From NCBI RefSeq assembly GCF_027744825.2, contig NC_071334.1, positions 2,995,937-3,059,936 on the forward strand: a stretch of 64,000 bases of DNA, given 5' to 3'. This document shows, in pieces, positions 60,442-64,000 of this stretch. The DNA comes from Synchiropus splendidus. Its lineage: Eukaryota > Chordata > Actinopteri > Syngnathiformes > Callionymidae. How positions within the stretch are numbered: the first letter of the stretch is position 1; each line of letters starts with the position of its first letter. Under the pieces are notes generated by a model. The model ran no database searches. It saw only the letters and a program-made list of their open reading frames with translations, and had not been told where the DNA came from. A program made the translations under genes and the position numbers.

Positions 60442-61250
60442 GCGGAAAAGTTTTACGTTTGCGTCAAATGTGGGTTGCCCACGCACGGCTCATGTGCCGC
60501 GGAAATCGCTCTCGTTCTTGAGAGGTTTCATCTGAAGATAAAGGTCTATAGCAAAGCGAAAGCAAATGTAATTTTTTTGAGCAAAAAAGTGACATATGAG
60601 CTGGATGACCATGTGGCCGCGGAAGCTAGCTCGCTACATTGGAGCTGGGGCCATTTTTAAGTGTGGTTTTGCACCGGTTTTGGACAGAGTGAAAAGGAAA
60701 TGCAAGTGTTCCCAGGACAGATTCTGCTGCTGAAACCTCATCATCTTGACCATCACTCCCACTATTTTGCTCATCAGTTGCCCTCTGTGGCTCTTTGGAC
60801 GTCAAAAGAACTTCACGATCAAGACGACTGACATGACTCAGTTCCACGTTTGACTTTGTCATTCCCTAAACTAAAGGTATGGCATGTGTTTCACCTATTG
60901 TTCATTGTTGATGGTGGTGAAGTCACGGACCGGGGCCACGTTATTGGTGGCATGAGCCACGTCCAAAATTAGAGAAGTCAAATAAATGGCGCAGACATTT
61001 CTATCTACGCCGCCTGATATTTCCAGGAGGATCAGGGTAAATTGTATGAATCAAAAAAATGCATGCACAAGAGACATACGCCGGACGCATATGCACAGGG
61101 ATGAGCTTTAACCGCTATACTGAGTCATGTGACCAGCTGTTCAGGTGAAGCCTCACAGCCTGACGTGTTGGTAGCATGTGGCTCTGTTCAGCAACACAGT
61201 AAAACCATGGGGCTCGTAGCCTCTGTCTGGTTGGCCGCCCCCGGTCTCGC
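60442..61250. mobile_element. long interspersed repeat, copy B, with hAT-like right end
   Basis: 60442-60950 is nearly identical to 56831-57344 and starts at the same boundary word. 60951-61250 continues with sequence shared with 43061-43655 (TGACCAGCTGTTCAGGTGAA, GCCTCTGTCTGGTTGGCCGC). The flanks of A and B differ. Confidence 0.75.
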
Positions 61251-61689
61251 GTGCTTTTTTGCGCAAACCGATTTGTACGTTATCTTGCCAGAATAAAAAG
61301 AGAGCAAATTTGCCATTTGAACTTGATGTTAACAGATGTGGTGGCATCAAGGCAGTTTTAGTCCCTTGTAGAGCAGGAACAGAAAATAGAGTGACAACGT
61401 TCGACTGGCCGATGTTTTTATTTCTGCAGCCCATAATAAAGATCCTGCAGGACGAAAGTGTTTCAAGGTTCCGAGCTGAAAAAAATGATGGTCAATCGGT
61501 GCCTCTCCTGAGTGACTGCTGCACCACAATGATGTTGAATAAAGCCACTTCAAATAAGTGACTTCCAACTTATTGTCCACCATAATATTGCGTTATTTTT
61601 TCTTTATCCCAGACGTGAAATGAATAGGCTTTTTTTCCGTCAGCAGGTGCTATCTATTCACAGCTGTATTTTTTCCGAGTCAACTTCTG
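61251..61689. other. no gene recognised
   Basis: Ordinary sequence with no supported exon on either strand. Confidence 0.45.
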
Positions 61690-61830
61690 TGAGGCCACAC
61701 TACGGCGCAGGTTGTGGGTTCGATGCCCGGGTCTAACCACCTTTCTGCACAGATGTTCTCCAGGTGGGTTTTCTCCAGTTTCCTCGCACAGACCAAAGAC
61801 ATGGATTGGCTCCCTACAATGTAGCTTTTC
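61690..61830 (+). mobile_element. SINE remnant with tRNA-type B box
   Basis: GGTTCGATGCC at about 61719 fits a pol III B box. It is followed by TTCTGCACAGATGTTCTCC, GGTGGGTTTTCTCCAGTTTC and CAGACCAAAGACATGGATTG. This order is shared by common fish V-SINE-type elements. The A box side is lost. Confidence 0.6.
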
Positions 61831-62429
61831 AATGTTCACAATGCATGTATTCTCAGAGGAATTGACTTTTGTAATGTGGAAGACGTTGCATTTAAAGAAT
61901 TCATGTCCAATGTTGTTACTGCCTGCTATTGAGGTCTACTTTGGAGGGCTACTTTGGGCTTCGGTCGAGAGATGCATGGAGGATCCGGTGTAGAGGAATG
62001 AGGTCGGCCATCTTGTCTGCAACTGCAACTTAATATACAGCCTGGATGCGGTACAGATTCAGAATATGACTCCAGATCCCCACGTGACAGAGCACGCTTG
62101 ATTCCGATGCAGAGCTGAAAACTTCTGAACGCATCCAGCTGATATCTGGGGAGCTAGCGCCGCCACTACTCCATAACTCTGCCACGACAACTCCTCACGC
62201 TTTCAACAACTGACCTCAACAAGTGCTTAACAACCAGAATTGGAGCCAATACAATTCCTATTGACTTTGACTACTTCTTCATCCTCCTTCTCATCAGAGC
62301 CACTTTGACTCCACATTTTGGTGGCCTTGGTGAGACGACAGGGTGAGGTGCAGGGTGAGTCATGTGTCTGCAGGAGACTCAATCTGACACGTCTCAACTT
62401 CTGAGTCACAGCAGCCGAAATCTGACTTC
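61831..62429. other. no gene recognised
   Basis: No exon of the minus-strand receptor or other gene recognised. Confidence 0.45.
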
Positions 62430-62570
62430 CACGGAGTTTGAGCGGTGGGTGGATTACGGCCCGCGCCGCCTGCGGGAAGCGGTGGGTGAGCGAGGTCTGC
62501 GGTTCGAGGCCCCCGGGGAGCCCGGCCGCTAACAAGCAGCAAGCATCGCTCCGCGCGCTCGCGGCGCCGA
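62430..62570. promoter_or_regulatory. CpG-dense patch
   Basis: Many CG dinucleotides (GGCCCGCGCCGCC, GCGCGCTCGCGGCGCC) in an otherwise AT-rich neighbourhood, upstream of the minus-strand receptor. A second patch lies at about 63120-63200. Either could be a promoter or 5' untranslated exon; there is no TATA box or clear splice donor to decide. Confidence 0.2.
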
Positions 62571-62819
62571 CTCTGTGACTCTTTGATTTTCCAATTCATT
62601 ACTGATTCTGCAGCAGCAGGTCCCCAAGGACCCGTCGGATCTCTGCCAGAACTTGGGTGCGGGGGTGGACGTCCAGAGCCCAGGTACTGCTCAGGTCGTC
62701 AATAGCAACAGCAGCTTCACCACTTCAGCTCTCGGTTTCTCCAGGTCTCCATTGTTGGATCTTGAGAGCGACTCATCTACCGACTCATCTCTCTTGAGGG
62801 AATATTTTCAGATGATTTT

Positions 62820-62892
62820 CACCATAAAAATATTGGAAAATAAAGATTATATTTTGGAATTGATTGATTTATTTTCCAATATTTTCATGGTG
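62820..62892. repeat. short hairpin, 23-bp arms
   Basis: Arms 62820-62842 and 62870-62892 are reverse complements except for one base; the loop is 27 nt. AT-rich. It could be the tips of a tiny fold-back element or a hairpin RNA; sequence alone cannot separate these. Confidence 0.7.
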
Positions 62893-64000
62893 ATACATAT
62901 AATTTAATACATAATATTTTCCATGATGCAACCTACACCTACTTCGATTAATAAACCCTTTTATATCAAGATGGTTTTATTAATAAAGCATGTCTAATCT
63001 GAAATAATTCTTCCCTTCCATGAGTCTGAAATCACCAGATGCTTCAGCTTCATCACGTGACTTCACCGTGGGTGTCCATCTACACAACTCAACCCTCAGC
63101 AAGCCTTTCTGCCAGGTACCTCTGTGATGGAAGTCCGGCGAGGAGGAGGGAGGTCGGAGGGCGGCAGCCGCCTCCCGCGCGCTACGACGCGTTCACGCTT
63201 TCTTTCCCTTTTTGGTTTGTCTTTCATGCGAGAGAGGATCGGCTCTGCAGCAGCTCCCACACTCAGGCAGACCCCGAGCCTCCACTCACGAGGTTGAATC
63301 TGATCAGCAACACGGCTCAGGTGGGAGATGAAGACAATCCAATCCCAGTCACGGCACACCGGTCCTCCGCTGAGATTTATTCCACAGATAAAGAAAGAAC
63401 GACGGCTACAGTGTTCACATGTGACATCAATAACTGAGGCAGTCGATGCCCGTCCGTCCGACACTGGGACGACAGGAAATATAGTCTGTGTTGCTACGCA
63501 TGCGCCGATGGTCAATCTGTCTTTTGACAACAACAACAAAGATTAGACGGAACCACCGAGAAAATACTGTCAAAAAGACTCATCTTCGGATCAAGTGTCA
63601 TCTTCGGTCCGAATTGAGAACCATTCTGGGAGTTTTCACTTCCCCTGGTACGGTACACTCAACTGGAATTGTAACCAAAGTGAGTTATAGACCAAAATTT
63701 GTTTTCCTTTTGATTCTGGGAGACAAAGTAAACGTATCTGAGCGTCAACATACTAAACATAAATCTACAACTGAGCCTTGGCATCGTTTTTTCAGCCAAA
63801 GTAGCAGCGGTTCTGAAGAGAATCTTTCTGTGTGTGAACCCTCACAACAGCAGGGGAGAACGTGAGAGTGGAGTAAACAGTCAGAAGAGCTTGGCCTCTG
63901 GAGACGCGACCCTTCAGGTCCCCAGTCTTCATAAATCCCTCACCAACAACAACTGCAGACCAAATATAAACTGATCTCGGAGAGAGAGCGATGGAGCCTC
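62893..64000. other. no gene recognised
   Basis: Contains the CpG-rich patch near 63120-63200 but no exon I can support. Confidence 0.45.

Noticed and set aside
63039..63437. 132-aa frame near the right edge
   Set aside because: No signal peptide, cysteine pattern or family match; it crosses a CpG-rich patch more likely to be non-coding.

Overview
The window is nuclear DNA of a vertebrate, most likely a percomorph teleost. Genes are split into short exons with GT/AG introns, some under 100 bp. Two secretin-family receptors have typical vertebrate gene structure. Intergenic DNA is full of fish-type repeats: hAT-like elements with 8-bp target duplications, LINE remnants with Rex1/RTE-like proteins, palindromic elements, (CA)n tracts and minisatellites. 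The exact species cannot be told from the sequence. I see no bacterial, organellar or viral genes.

Layout. (1) 1-8.2 kb, + strand: two head-to-tail genes of the alanine aminotransferase (GPT) family. The left one is cut by the window edge (last 5 exons, 3-2211). The right one looks complete (11 exons, 2485-8140, 470 aa). Both have lost the PLP-binding lysine, and other cofactor residues differ too, so they look like a family of pseudo-enzymes. (2) 8.2-33 kb: no gene recognised. This stretch holds dispersed repeats, two related hAT-like elements, microsatellites, a perfect CTCF-type motif at 12851, and a possible 5' exon of the next gene near 26.1-26.4 kb. (3) 33.1-44.5 kb, + strand: the PACAP receptor PAC1 (adcyap1r1), 13 coding exons, 448 aa, with repeat-rich introns (related minisatellite arrays, hAT elements, a LINE fragment). 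(4) 44.5-55.2 kb: the 3' flank of PAC1, palindromic repeats and a dead LINE reverse transcriptase at 53.6-55.0 kb. (5) 55.2-60.0 kb, - strand: a second secretin-family receptor, closest in appearance to GHRH/PRP receptors. Ten 3' exons are present; the N-terminal exons are not found. (6) 60.0-64 kb: repeats, a SINE remnant and CpG-rich patches that could be 5' sequence of the second receptor.

How it fits together. The two receptors are ancient paralogues: eight consecutive coding exons of the transmembrane region have identical lengths (98, 133, 154, 61, 70, 92, 130, 42 nt). They lie tail to tail, and both should signal through Gs and cAMP in response to PACAP/GHRH-type peptides. The aminotransferase pair is functionally unrelated to them.

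The most interesting signals are the loss of catalytic lysine in both tandem aminotransferases, a dispersed palindromic element that carries two opposed CTCF-type motifs per copy, and a strongly codon-like open frame (-1 relative to the receptor frame) that continues past the PAC1 stop codon.
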